Assembly (NCBI GenBank): GCA_019321725.1
Contig: CM033109.1
Coordinates: forward strand, 15,221,993-15,285,992
Reading direction: 5' to 3'
DNA: 64,000 nt
From: Paulownia fortunei
Taxonomy: Eukaryota; Streptophyta; Magnoliopsida; Lamiales; Paulowniaceae
Part shown: positions 49,496 to 62,010 of the stretch, piece by piece
How the letters are laid out: each line of letters begins with the position of its first letter
How positions within the stretch are numbered: the stretch's first letter is position 1
Notes under the pieces: model-generated
Seen by the model: the letters and a program-made list of their open reading frames with translations, nothing else
The model's database searches: none
Told to the model about the DNA's origin: nothing
Made by a program: the position numbers and the translations under genes

Positions 49496-51498
49496 TCATT
49501 CTGTTAATATCAATTTATGATTTGGTCTTCAATCATGCATGTCTCCCACTATTTTATTCAAGTCCTATCACCCTCTAGATTGAAATTCGAGAAATCTAAT
49601 TTTCTAGTAGGCTTGAAGTCTAATTAGCCTTACCATACACTCCAATTTTATGAGCCCATACGACAAAACCAGAAGGTAGCTAACAACATTAGCAATTGCA
49701 TCCCCATGCAATACTCAAGCTATTTTGCCTCACATTTTTCCATACACCCCAATTTTATGAGCCTATATGGTAATAAGTGTTAAGCATTACCCACCATACA
49801 TCTATATAGATGGAGCATCTAAACATCCCATGACTCGTGTCCAACGATATAGACGAGTCCACCCCATAGGCATCATAGTGCTTAGTAGTGGTTACAGCTT
49901 ACCTCCACTTGGCACATCCAATGACTCATGGCCAACAGACTAAATGTGATAATGTATCACATGCCACTACTTTTGATTAAAGGCATGGACGATTGGGTCC
50001 CAACCAATATTACCCATTTACACTTGATATCAAACCAACCAAGGTTTTCAGCTAGAAACATTTTTAAATGAGAGTCATACTAGATTTATTATGCAAGATC
50101 TCATTTTCTTTATTTAATATTCACTATTCTAATCATGGCAAGTATACATCATAAGAAAGCATTAAATAAATGTAGCATGTATAACATATATACTAAAATA
50201 AATGGATGATCATGAACCTTTAATCCTATATGCCCAAAGTGGATCAAGGTTAATCTAAGGGTGATAATTGAAATGCAAATAAACTTATCTTTTACAAAAA
50301 AAAAATATCCCATACATTCATGGGCCTTGATTCTTCGTTTTTCCTCTATCTTCATTCTATTTTCTTGTAATGTCTGCCAAATTACAAAAAGATACACCTC
50401 ACCACCTAATTCTACTATCATTATATTTGCTAAAACTATAAAAAAATCTTGGAACAATTCTAAGGGAAGATACATAGGAGGGATATTAAAGTACAACAAG
50501 AATAAAAATAGAGAAAGACGAGACTCGTAGGCCTCAATTTAATTAAAATCTAAAAATAACCAATCATATATAAAATTAACCAATTATATTGGCCTATGCT
50601 CCATAATCATCCAACAACATGCTTAACAAATAATCATCATATAAGAATTAGCATGTAAATTTAGCAATTATGTAATGTGTTATTTCTTTCAAATTTGGGA
50701 TTAAAAAAATAATTTTTCATGAAAAATAATTAACATTTAATTTCAAAATCAAAAATCAAAAATTTCACGTAACAATTACGCAACGAGACAGGAAGAGACA
50801 GCAGCCTAAGGCTACCACCCATCGGGTGGTAGGCTATGCACACGATGATCTGCGTGACACACCTGTCGTATGCCTTGGTGCCCATACGTCTGGCATTCGT
50901 CAGGTGCCTACGTGCCTGGGCGGCCACTTCTCAGGTGACTGGGTGCCTGCACGTCGGTGGACGGCGCCCGCATGTTGGGTAGAAGGCGCCCACACATTAG
51001 GTGTTCGATAAGCTCCACGAAACTTATGTTGGCGCCCCAACCCCGGGTTCTATCAACCTACTACCTCACTGGTGACCCAGCACCAGTCAGCCCACAGCCC
51101 ACCCGACATCACTCGTCGGGTGGCCGGCAACCCCAATTTTTTTGTGTGTTATCCAAAAATTCAAGGTCTTTACGAAATCTTGATTTCTTAGTTTCTTGAT
51201 CTTATCAAGAATCTTGAAAAGTTGATCAAAAAATTAATTTTCTTCATCAAGAAATCAACTTTTTTTATTTCTTGTCATGTTTCAAAGAATTCAAGATTTC
51301 ACAAATTTTGAAATTCTTGAATCAAAAAATTTAATTTCTTAATTCGTCACATTTATTAAAATATTTTAACAATTAAAACAATTAATAAAATCAATCCCAA
51401 ACACAAAAATATTGATTCAAAATCAATCGCACGTATAAATATTTAATTTATCATGTATATTAAATAAATATAATCTGAAAGTATCAAAAATGCATGAA
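49496..51498 (-). repeat. Element C leader with GC-rich block
   Basis: It matches the leaders of units A and B in reverse. The GC-rich block at 50,780-51,130 contains CCACCCGACATCACTCGTCGGGTGG, an inverted repeat of the same design as at 18,361. An open stretch of 116 codons at 50,499-50,149 lies in leader sequence with no recognisable domain and is not called as a gene. Confidence 0.7.
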
Positions 51499-51512
51499 CC
51501 TTGGCTTTGATA
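51499..51512 (-). other. Damaged primer-binding site of element C
   Basis: The minus strand reads TATCAAAGCCAAGG, which is TGGTATCAGAGCCAAGG with the first bases lost and one substitution. Confidence 0.7.
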
Positions 51513-53123
51513 GGTTCACGCGGTCCCGAAAAATATATATGCAATGGAATTTAATTTTTTTTCAAAAACATAAACATACATTACATCACATGTAATAAAA
51601 CTAATCACGGAACCCTTTCATGATTACTCTATTGTGCATTTTCTGATACTTAAACTAAGAAGGTTTCAAAAACCCTTAACTTGATTTGCACTCCAAATAA
51701 TATAGATGCACGAAACGATTCAAATCATTTTCTTTCCAATAATGCTTTTGTGAGTCTTAAATCCATTCACAAATGGCTTTTATTAATCTTGAGTCCATCG
51801 AACTGCTTTTGTAAATCTTGATTTAAAACCCCTCGTGTTGGAAATGGTTCACTTAGAATCCTAAGTGTTACCTCTCTAACTATATCCACATGTTGGAAGA
51901 TTCTATACCAATTGAATCAATGCTAGTATATTCAAAAGGCCTTAAACTACTCCAGAATATATAGAGTTCAATTCTTAATTCCACTAGTGAATAGAAGAAT
52001 TGAACCATGATTACATATAAGAACCTATTACACAATCCCAATATTTAATATGGACAATTTAATTAATTGATCATATCAATTAATTATCTTGATCATATGT
52101 GGGGCTACTAATTATATTAGGTCCAATTAAATAACCATATGATTTAATCGGATAAATTAATTTAACTCCTTAAATTAATTTATACCCTACTTGAATAATT
52201 GATCATATCAATTAATTAATTAGCTCCACATGGACTTCCAAATCTTATTATATCTATTTAAATTATTTAATTGGATAAATTGATTTAACTCTTTAAATTA
52301 ATTTTGAGCTCTAAATTAAATAATCTCTATTAATTAATTTGATCCAACCTTTGAATATGTTCTAGTTAGAAGTGTACTCTTTCCAACTTAGTATGTGACC
52401 CCTTAGGTTCACTCAAAGCTAGCCGTGGGCTCACAACTCTTGTTAATTTAGTTGAACAATTTAATTATTCTGATTAGTTAATCTAATTAATTGATACTTT
52501 TAGAATTAACTCATTAATTCCAAGAACCTACAAGTCATGGGGAGCACAGAGCAATGCATCATGACTCGTAGTCTTAGGTAAAGGTACGAACCTATTTTAA
52601 TTATGAATATCATGTAAGTATGATCATTTTGTCATCTAATCTTTCAATTAAGCCTAGAGCCTCAAGTCCAATGACTAATTCTTATACTGTCGTAACGAGA
52701 AAATTCCATTTGACAATAGAATTTTTCAATTGAGAATTTCCAAGTGGGGTAGTTCAATATATTTGTTCTCAAACAAACACTCGCATACATGCACTAGTGT
52801 CACAATATCAATATCCATGGAATGAGACATCCTCTTTTCGAGTCTACATCATATGCTCAAGTCTCAGTAGGATTAATGATATCTCATCTCTTTGATCCTT
52901 GAATTGAAACATTATAAAACCACAACTTTATAGGTATATTTCACAATCACCATCATATGTGGGATCCCGCCCCATAGTTATGTGTGATTTAAAATTTTTA
53001 TCTAATTCTTATGATAAATTTAAATTAAAGATTATCATTTTAATAATATTAATATGAATAAGATTGATTCACAAGAGTATAAAGATGGCTAGATCAATTG
53101 ACTTGTTGGATACTACTGTAACA
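51513..53123 (-). repeat. 5' LTR of element C (1.61 kb, with deletions)
   Basis: It starts TGTTACAGTAGTATCC on the minus strand at 53,123. Compared with the 3' LTR it lacks about 0.39 kb at about 52,012 (3' LTR 43,250-43,645) and about 0.31 kb at about 52,658 (3' LTR 44,278-44,590). The second break has GCCT at both edges. Confidence 0.83.
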
Positions 53124-53128
53124 GCTCT
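53124..53128. other. Right target-site duplication of element C
   Basis: GCTCT is identical to 42,743-42,747. Together with the TG...CA ends it proves that 42,748-53,123 inserted as one unit. Confidence 0.85.
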
Positions 53129-54480
53129 AACGCAGAGCACGGAGTGCTAACGTAAAGCGCAGAGGCCGTGCTTCGTGACAAATTCTTTAATACAGTCATG
53201 TACTTATTCAATTGAAAGAAATACTATTATTTATATTAATCACTTATTATTATATGGTGCACTCGTAACACAGTATTCCTCTAAATTTGAAAGGAGCCTA
53301 ATGGGTTCAGAACTTTGAAACCTTCATAACAAGAATAATGCTCTAGCTTGGAGAGAAGTTTACCTCAACACGAATAAGATTCATTCTCTTCAAGGTGAGC
53401 AGCATTTTTCCGCATCAAGTATGTATATAACTGTGCGTATTGGTATAAATATGAATATATACATAACAAGGCTACTTATGTAAACTTTAGCAAATATGAA
53501 TTCCATTCCTTTATGCTATATATACTATACCAAATATTTGAAAAGGAATACATTTTATTCCCTTCAATTCTTTGTGCTTTTCAAATATTATAATGAAATT
53601 AAACTTTTGAGAATCAGATTCTTAGCAATTATGTTCTTTATGTCAGATTCCATTCCGCCAACCAAACTGGCCATGAATTGCAAGTATCAACTCTTTTCTC
53701 CGTCTTAGTTCTAAAGAGGTAATGACTTTTCATCTTTAGTTTATCTACATTTTATATTTTGCCAAATAAAATATTTCATTTTCCATTACTATCAATTTTT
53801 GGAGAGTTGAGCTTGTATCAATGCATTAATAGGGTAGATAACGTTCACTCCTTCACTGAGAAATGGCCTTTGCATCTTATGTTTATCTATTTCAAAACTT
53901 ATTAAATTTCATGAGCGGGCGCATATATAAAAGATGACATGATAATATTGAATATAAAAATGTTATGATAATATTGAATCATTAGATCGTCCGTCTTAGA
54001 GGACAAATTGATTTTAATGGTTAACATAGATTTAATTTTAGTAACAAATATGAATTTGAGTTCATCAGTTTCATTTTATTTTAAAATTTGTGCTTCGAGT
54101 ATTATATGTTTTAAATTGAAAAAAATAATCTGAGGTGATATAATTTACATAAGAAATCAGTCATAAATTTTTGTGATTAATTTGAAAATATAATATCTTT
54201 TATCTTCAATTGTCAACCTTATTGAAACATGAATAAAGTTTGAAAATAAATCACTTTAATGAAAAAAATAAATAGGAAGAATTTAGTCAGATAATAATTT
54301 AAAAAATATATATATTTATATATACACAGCATTCCAATGTCCGTGAAAACATTAAATTTTATTGAGTTATTTTAAAATTTTGGATTTATTTTGTTACTGA
54401 AGATTTAATTTAACCAATAAGCTATCGACAAGGAGGCTATCAACCATGCATACAAGAAAAATGTGAAGGAGTAGTGCTTG
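53129..54480. other. AT-rich intergenic DNA
   Basis: Just after element C is a 70-base segment with repeated GCAGAGCACGGAGTGCTAACG-like phrases, continuing the target sequence interrupted at 42,747. The rest is AT-rich with no domain-bearing ORF. It marks the change from transposon-rich to genic DNA. Confidence 0.6.
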
Positions 54481-54617
54481 ACTCAACTCCCAAACTCCCA
54501 TCTGTTACATGCAACAGCCACATGAAACCTGTTTTGCCTTTTACCTTTATCACAACTTCGTAACCGAAACCATATTTTGCGCTCCTCAAGACAAAGTCAC
54601 ATTCATCATCACTCCCT

Positions 54618-54626
54618 CCCAATATA
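54618..54626 (+). promoter_or_regulatory. Possible TATA element of the small gene
   Basis: CAATATAGC lies about 130 bases before the ATG at 54,756. It is followed by a C/T-rich, CAAC-containing stretch like a plant 5' untranslated region. It is a weak match and was chosen by position only. Confidence 0.25.
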
Positions 54627-54755
54627 GCCCCAGCCCTCCTCTTTTCCTCTTTCCCTTTCCCTGCCACAATTCAGTCCCTACATTAAACTTTTCATCAAAC
54701 AACATTATTTTTCTCAACCCCTTATTGCTGCTTCAATCGCCAACGCTTTCAACTC

Positions 54756-55130
54756 ATGGAAGGAAGCAAGAAAGAGAACAAAAATAAGAAGAGGAAGGCC
54801 TCAACCAGGTTGCAGAAACATGCACCTCCTGCCCTCCAGGTCGACGGGATCACCACAGGAGTTTGCAATGTCAAAGTGGACGACGGTGAGTTGGCCCGAT
54901 ATGCCATCCCCTTGCTATCACCACTTTTGCTTTCTCCGCATGACCCGGTGGTGGTGGATGCCAAAGGAAAAGAATTACCAGCGGGCAAAAGCACTGCACC
55001 GGGCGGTGGCAATGAGGTAGCCACATTGACGACAGAGGGGTGGAAACATCCCGCTGTTGGGGTCATGATGGAACCTTCAAAGCTAGGTGCTATGTTCCAA
55101 TCGCAATGCATGCTAGTGAACAATGCCTGA
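54756..55130 (+). CDS. Small basic-headed protein, function unknown (124 aa)
   Basis: This is an intact, apparently intron-less ORF that looks real: GC content rises sharply inside it, it begins in good context (ATGG), and the reading does not resemble any transposon. The N-terminus (residues 2-21) is strongly basic with KKENKNKKRK, a plausible nuclear localisation signal, followed by STRLQKHAPPAL. The middle (residues 45-70) contains ELARYAIPLLSPLLLSPHDP, and the C-terminus ends EPSKLGAMFQSQCMLVNNA. I recognise no named domain. It has the look of a small plant-specific conserved family. It is convergent with the TFIIA gene, whose stop is about 0.9 kb downstream. An antisense ORF of 132 codons overlaps it and is taken as its shadow. 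Confidence 0.7.
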   Translation: MEGSKKENKNKKRKASTRLQKHAPPALQVDGITTGVCNVKVDDGELARYAIPLLSPLLLSPHDPVVVDAKGKELPAGKSTAPGGGNEVATLTTEGWKHPAVGVMMEPSKLGAMFQSQCMLVNNA

Positions 55131-56052
55131 AGCTTTTCAGATTGCATGCTCCTCCGGCCTTGGCCCTAATATATAACTATATACACACGTTAATGGTATA
55201 TGATCAACTGGTTCTTGCTTGTTTTGTGGCGTCCTTGTAGGCTATTTCATGGCCTCCAGGAGACATAGTATGAAAACTCAGATGGTCTCCCTCATTTATC
55301 CATCTGGGATATTTTCAGATTTTCTTTATTTTTACCTAAGCAGGTCTCTTGTTGACCATCTATATGGAGTATCATTACCTATATCCATTGCCGATCTTCA
55401 ATAAATATGCATAGAAAGAAATGCATTAACTAAAATGATCTTTTCTTACACCGGAAAAGGTAAATTAAGAATCAGTGATAGACAAAAATGGAAAACCTGC
55501 TCTGGCGTACTAAGCTGTCAGTATTTCTACAATACCACACACAATGAAGACTGTAAATATAACCCCCATAACTGCAGATGGAAAACCCTGCCATCTTAAA
55601 GGTAAAACTTATTATAGTATGACTTTTGAGTGCCAGTATATGTGCGAACTTGTTACGTTGCCTGCTCTTAACAAAATTATATGCACAAAAGTTAGACCAA
55701 AAATGGAAGAGGGAAGCTGTATCACAATGGTACAACACCAACAAAGATACAAATAATTTACCAAATCAAGCGCCAGTATATTTTAAACTAATAGAGAAGT
55801 AATTTTGGTATCAATACCAAAATCTTCCACGGGTATTGTAAATGAAATTCTACATGAGTCAAGATTCATTAAAACTTAACTCAACACATTGGAGCCAAAA
55901 CTCTGTATGTACATGTGGGCATCACAACTCATTCTAATTTTTTTGAGTTCTCATTCAATAAGAGAGACCAAAGACTATGAATAAGATAATAAAAGTTCTC
56001 TGGTTTTCCTCTGAACTGAGCATTCAAGCCATTTGGCATTTCTCCAACAAAA
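55131..56052. other. Shared 3' region between convergent genes
   Basis: It holds the 3' untranslated regions of the small gene and of TFIIA, plus intergenic sequence. Short ORFs (55,219-55,404; 55,544-55,756; 55,744-55,472) show no domain. No polyadenylation site was assigned with confidence. Confidence 0.5.
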
Positions 56053-59000
56053 TCAGAAGTCAAATTCTCCGGTTGCCTGAGAAAGAACCCAGCAGCAAAA
56101 CCATTATATTAAATTCCCAGACAAATAAGCACTGAATTATGTAAAGATGAGCACATAGGTCAAAATGGAAACAAGGCCTTCCTTCAATAGTATAGACAAA
56201 ACATACCTTGTTGAACAGAATGTCTTTATTATTTATGTGCATAATGCCATCCTTCAATGTGCATTTCCACCTGCTCTTGGTTCTTGTCACCTAAATAAAG
56301 AAGTATCCATTTAAGAATAACATCGTCACAGTGAAAACACAGCTGAAAGAATGAGATCAACATCATCAAAAGAAACCATGAAAAACCACCAGCTGGGAAA
56401 AATTCAGCTCAGTACCTTGTCAAACTGAGCTAGAACCAAATGTGTTGTGTTCAGATCCTCCCCTTGGTCCACATCATCCAGATCATCGTCATCATCTTCA
56501 TTCAAGGGTTCATCATCATCATCATCTCCAGTGTCATTCTGAACAGGAGCAGGAGTTGCTGCTAGCATCTCTAGTAGTGAAGATAGTAGGAAATCAACAT
56601 TGGAGCATAAATAGGCTTAAGACATGCCAAGTGATTCAAATTAGATGATTAGTGTTACCGTTTGGCATAGGCGTGTTCACTATATTGTAGTCTTCATTGA
56701 CAACTCCTTGATAATTGTATATCTTTCAAAGTAAGAATAAAGCAACCAAGTTAGTTTAGAGAATAACCAACGGTAAATTCATATTACACAATATATGATG
56801 TATCTTACATTGGAAAGAAACAAAGAATAATAACAAAATAAAGGTAGAAGATTACTGAGAAGAAAATAATCAAGATGAATAAGGTACAGACAAGGCCCAC
56901 TTGATTAACATTGTTTTCAAATTATAGCAACCAATAAAATGTGAACGCATAATCCTGCTTTTCAATCACCATGATTAAAGTAAGTATCAATTAAAATAAT
57001 CTCAAGATTGCTTCCACATATCAGATTTTAACTAAACAAAAATTGAATACTTTTTTAAGAGCCAATTACTCAAATGAGATTCAAAGCTTGCATGCAAATG
57101 GCTGCTTGTCATCGGAAATATTAAGGAGATGCTAACAGCTTTAATAGCCCAACAACTATGAAGATCAAGGAATCGGACATAGACAAGAAAAACATGTTAG
57201 ATTTCTAAGATCATTGAAATCCAGGCTCTGCAGCATTGTTTAGAACAGGAGTATCCATTACAACAAGCAGTTCATTTTGCAAAACTATAGTATCAATGAA
57301 GCCCAAATAAAAGTCGAAAGATTTCTTGTCTGAATTTACAAAGCCACCAAAGTACCGTTAAAATTGATCTCAGTTTTTCAAACATAAATGGTGACTCAAA
57401 TAAGAAATATAAGTAGGGCGTCTGTAGTCCTGGAAGGGGGACAGCTTGTCACGGTAACAGTGGAAATTTACAAGTTGCTTCTTGTCAAATTACAGTTGTT
57501 TACATTTTGGGGAACCACATTTGAATAAGCAGCGCAAAAAATGGGATAATTATCACATAAATGGTTTTTTATCATACTGTCATACCAACATCATTCCACA
57601 AGTCCATCTTTTGCCTAGTACAAAAGATGCAATCGAAAGAAAACAATAATTGTGTCTATAGTAAGAATTTTGTTTTTTAAAAAGGGCTGCAACAGAAGGC
57701 ACACTTATAACATCAAGATAGACGATCCAAACTTTACCTCTGCAGAAGATTATGTACAAGTTAAACCTCTCAAGAGAACAGGACATGCTCTGACATATTA
57801 GTATGTAGCTTTCTTAACTAATTACAAGCTTGTGATTAAATTAGTCTGCCCCAGTTGTTGAAGAAACAATTGAATGAAAGATAGAAAATCCATAAAGCTT
57901 AGGGAGCTATAGGAATCCCTTAGCACCACCACCCCACCCAAAAAGAAAGAAAAAAAAAACAAAAACCTTTAAATCACCAAATCGGGCCCTAACTTCAATT
58001 ACAACCAAGGACCCCAGCCTTTCCACACCTTCATTGGTACCAGTTCCCACCAATATTTGAATCATACATGTTCCTTGCGTCATCACTACTGTAATAGAAT
58101 GATGGTTGAAGATAAGGGATATGTACAATTCCAGACAGTAATAAGAATATACCACAAAATCCACACCTTTAGTCATAAAACTGCAAGCATAAAGGAATGG
58201 GCCACAAAAAAGGTAAAGATAACAAGCAAAATGTGTCAGAATCAAAATGAAGGAATAATGCCAGCATAGAGCCATCACCATCAAAAAGACTTTTACCCAG
58301 TGAAAACAAGATATCACCAGATCCACAAAATCTGCTTTTCAGTGGATATAGAAGGCACAAGGGAGCTAATCTACAATTGCAGCTGTGATGATGGTGATGA
58401 AGAACAATAACAACGTAAACTGCTATTTTGTGATGGTAATACCATAAATATAATGAGTTTCACTATTTGCTTGTGTGTTATTTGCATATTGCAAGAAAAC
58501 AGGGGGACAACTCACATTGGGTGTAGAAAGCACATCATCATATGGATCAGGTATGGGACCATCCAACTGAGGTATTCTTAAAGACAATGTTCCCCCTTGA
58601 ACAAACATTTGTTGAACGCCCCCTTGAACCACCTGCCAAACGACAATTAGAAGTTTGTGAAGCTGCAGTGAATAGAGAAGCGAACAAATATCCTATGAGG
58701 TCGAAAATGTCTAACCACCCATTAAATAGGCTAGCACGGTGGATGAGAGTAAATCATCAGAGAGGTCAAGGTCACCCTCGGCTTCCTCCATGTCCATGGC
58801 GATCATTTTTAGAATAGAATTCCTTAGCACACTAACATGTTGTACAACAAGCCGACCTTGTTTAACATGCAACTCATTGGACAGGCCTATTTCCAATTAA
58901 CAAGGAAGCCAATTGAACTACCACTGAGTAGGTAGATCCTATGTTTCTCATTTTCTCACATGGAGAGAAGTACAAAAATGATAAATCTCAAAATGTAGCA

Positions 59001-60674
59001 CTACCAATCACATCAAGGCCTCGTTTGGTTCAATGAGGGGAAAGGAAAGTGAAAGAGGAAGGGGGAGTGAAGCTTACTTTATACAGGGGAAGTATAGTAG
59101 TTTCTCTCGGGAAGTAAAATGGGAAGGGCCCAATTAACCACTTTTTCTTTTTATTTAACATACTATTAAAAGAATTTTGATTACTAATCATTAAGTGAAA
59201 AATTAAACTTGAAAACTTCTTCAACAATAATTAACTAGTAAGCAAAAAGCAAGAAAGAAAATGAAATATTTTCTGGACGCCAACATCTAAGAATTACTAA
59301 AGGTTTTCCATGTATTAGAGCTCGTTCAATTAGGGGCAAGTGGCATCACCGATTTTTCTTTTTTCTTTTAACTAGGGATGACCCTAAAAGAAGGAGAAGA
59401 TAAACAGTTTATTTCAGCCGAAGATAAAAGTAAGCATGGTAGGATAAAAATGAGAAAATAGAGGTGAGGAAAAATTGTAGTATGGAAAACACGGTAAATG
59501 AAAATATAATTGAGGATTTTTATATCTTTTGAGCTTTATACTTCCATTTTTCTGCCCGACTTTGGACAGAAACAAAATTGAGCTCCAGAGAGGTTTCATA
59601 TACCTCCTATTTTATTCCCTTTATTATTCTCACACCTAATAAGTAAATTTTTCTTATACACCCACTTGTACTTCCACTTCTATTATACATTAACATTTTA
59701 CCCCATTGGATTGAGACAATATTCCCCTCCAATTATTCTCCCAACCCTAACACTTCCACTTCTCTTATACATCCACTTTTCACCCAACCAAACAAGCTCT
59801 AAGACAACAAAAAATTGATAAGTGGAATTCATCCATCTTTTCATATTCTCAACTTTAGTCTTTCTTTAGCGACAAAGGTCATATATCATTTTTATAGCAA
59901 CAAATTAGGTTCTAAATCATGAAATTAAAAATGGTTGAGATTTACGTAATTAGTTCCCCTGTATTTCAATTTATAAAATATAGGTGCTGTTCAATTTCTA
60001 AAAGTTTAAAAATTAAAACAGTAAATAAACCATTTGACTAACAATTCAAGTCCACGGCATGGGAAGCTACTTTTTGGTGTTTACGCAAAATCAAAAGAAG
60101 TTTACACAAGAAAAATTGAAGAACATGGAGATTACATAAAATGACTAATTTCAATTATTTCCAGAGATGACTAAGATAAGTTTATAATCACGAACAATAT
60201 CTAAGCTTAGCAATGAATTGAAAGTAAACCATATACACTTTATAAGTTGAAGTGCATAGGAGCTTGGTGTTACTGAATGTATGCCTTTGGCGTGTGCCAT
60301 TTTGTCCATGATATTTTGTAGTACCTTCACAATTTGCATGTAATACTCATCAATGAGACATCCTACAGAGCAGAAGACTGATCTAGAAATTTTCCTGAAT
60401 TATCAAATGGAGGTCAACAGTTCACAAGTTGTTGAATGATGCACTATTAGACCAAAACAAATAACTGAGTTCATTAAGGAACTCTGAACTCTACTAACAG
60501 CCTGGCATTTTCAGCAATGAAATAAACAGAGTTAATCGATGCATGAAAAAAATCTACCTTCAACTCATCTGATAGAATGTCTCCAGCTCCATCTTGCTGT
60601 GGGATGTATCCACCAGCACGGTAATGTGGAGCGATGTCCTCCCGTTTTCGCTTTCCAGAAGACATGAAGAAATC
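56053..60674 (-). CDS. TFIIA-L: TFIIA large subunit (alpha/beta), last six exons
   Basis: The product is the large subunit of general transcription factor TFIIA, which with the small subunit stabilises TBP on the TATA box in the nucleus. Exons read in phase with GT-AG introns: 60,674-60,558 (DFFMSSGKRKRED, GGYIPQQDGAGD), 58,632-58,516 (IPQLDGPIPDPYDDVLSTPN), 56,722-56,659 (IYNYQGVVNEDYNIVNTPMP), 56,570-56,416 (acidic run of Asp/Glu, then NTTHLVLAQFDK), 56,290-56,207 (VTRTKSRWKCTLKDGIMHIN) and 56,076-56,053 (ATGEFDF, stop). That is about 186 residues, roughly the C-terminal half. The beta-barrel-forming C-terminus is complete and undamaged. The N-terminal four-helix-bundle exons are not found up to 64,000 and must lie beyond. 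Two introns are long (1.8 and 1.9 kb) and one contains a MITE-like element. The fifth-from-last exon begins with a VQGG-VQGG segment that may be lineage-specific. Confidence 0.93.
59013..59803. mobile_element. Possible MITE-like insertion in a TFIIA intron
   Basis: The left end (GGCCTCGTTTGGTTCAATGA) and the reverse complement of the right end (GAGCTTGTTTGGTTGGGTGA) share an imperfect terminal inverted repeat around TTGTTTGGTT. Such ends are common in plant MITEs. Inner sequences rich in CTTCCACTTCT-ATAC are also partly inverted relative to the left half. No clear target duplication was found. Confidence 0.45.
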
Positions 60675-61496
60675 CTGCAATTATTTCTCCAGCATTATCT
60701 CTTACTGAGTGAAAATGCAATCAAATTTTGCAGAGAAATAGAGTGAAAATGATAATCCCAACTTCCCACAATGAATGTCTTGTTTTCTTTTCTTTTTCTC
60801 TTTTCCAAAAAGGTTGGTCCTTTACTATAAAAAGTAGCCATTTATTGAGGAAGTGACTGTCATACCCTTCTATTTAAATTTCAAAAGATAAGTTTAATCA
60901 TTCTTGCCATCACACAATAGCCTTACATATGCAAAGTAAAGGAGTTTCAGACATTGATAGAAGCAACAAATAAAAATCCAACATTCATTACATTATGCAA
61001 GGCAATTTTTTTGCTCTTTTTCCGTCCATAATCAATTCCCACAGATAATCCCTTTATTTATGGAGTTAAATATGTGGCTGATAAAGGTTTTGTTTTTTGT
61101 TTTTTAAATTCTCTGTGTGGAATATTAACTATACATTAATTTACTTCCTTTTTTATAAGCTTTAACAAACAAGGGTAATTTTGGAAGAAAGTGTCACAAT
61201 GCTGAGTTTTATTATTTCTTGGAAAAAGTCAAACAAGACATCCTTAACGGGAATGGAGTATATTATAATGAGAGTGGTCATGGACACTAGAGAATCAGTC
61301 TTCAAACTTGAATCGGTAGATAGAAAAAGAGAGATAAAAAATGAAAAGAACATCCCCACCAGTTTAGAGAATCATATGTTAGTCAAAGTGATTCAATCGC
61401 AAAAACAACACAAAAGATATAGCCATATACATCTAGCTATTTCAGAATATCATTATTGCAAAATTTCTATTCCATATTATTTCATCTAATCGTATC

Positions 61497-62010
61497 TAGG
61501 GATGCAAGATAAGTCGAGCAAACTTCAGTGAAGCTATACTTGAGCTCGAGCCAGGTAAGGAGACGAGCTTGAGCCCAAGCATAGGTATTCAAAAGCTTAT
61601 GAGTTTTATTTTTAAATCTTCGTGTTTTAAAATGTAATGTAATATTGTTAATAATATTGGCGATAATAATATTATTATTCTTAATGACATCACCAATCTT
61701 AATAATGATTTGTATAATAGTAAGTCTATATTATAGTATAAACAATAACAATTTAAAACTAATATAATATTATATGATACATCAATGGTGATTGAATTTG
61801 GATAAGTATTACCTTATTCACAATGATAACATCAATAATACAATAATAAAGTCTTATAGTACTCAAAGAAACAGAAAAAATGAATTTCAAATACAGGTGA
61901 CTGGAACTCAAGCTCAAACGAGCAGAGCTCGATCTCAAGCCATAACTAACAAGCTCGTCGAGCCTAAAAATTTTAAAGGCTCAACTCAACTCGACTTATT
62001 TGCAGCCCTA
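61497..62010. mobile_element. hAT-like MITE upstream of TFIIA exons
   Basis: The left end TAGGGATGCAAGATAAGTCGAG and the reverse complement of the right end TAGGGCTGCAAATAAGTCGAG form a terminal inverted repeat of about 21 bases with two mismatches and a one-base gap. Just inside both ends are AGCTCGAG-rich segments (61,545-61,580 and 61,910-61,960). The TAGGGCTGCAAA start is characteristic of plant hAT-type MITEs. It has no transposase and no 8-bp duplication is preserved. It lies in the long intron or 5' region of the TFIIA gene. Confidence 0.75.

Noticed and set aside
50149..50499. 116-codon minus-strand hydrophobic ORF
   Set aside because: It falls in the untranslated leader of copia element C; the equivalent region at 21,776-22,130 is broken by stops and no domain is recognised.
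54749..55147. 132-codon antisense ORF over the small gene
   Set aside because: It covers the same span as the better supported plus-strand ORF and lacks recognisable features.
56442..56648. Plus-strand ORF rich in His and Pro
   Set aside because: It is antisense to the Asp/Glu-rich exon of the TFIIA gene.
57907..58326. 139-codon minus-strand ORF with hydrophobic segments
   Set aside because: It lies inside a TFIIA intron, has no domain, and overlaps low-complexity A-rich sequence.
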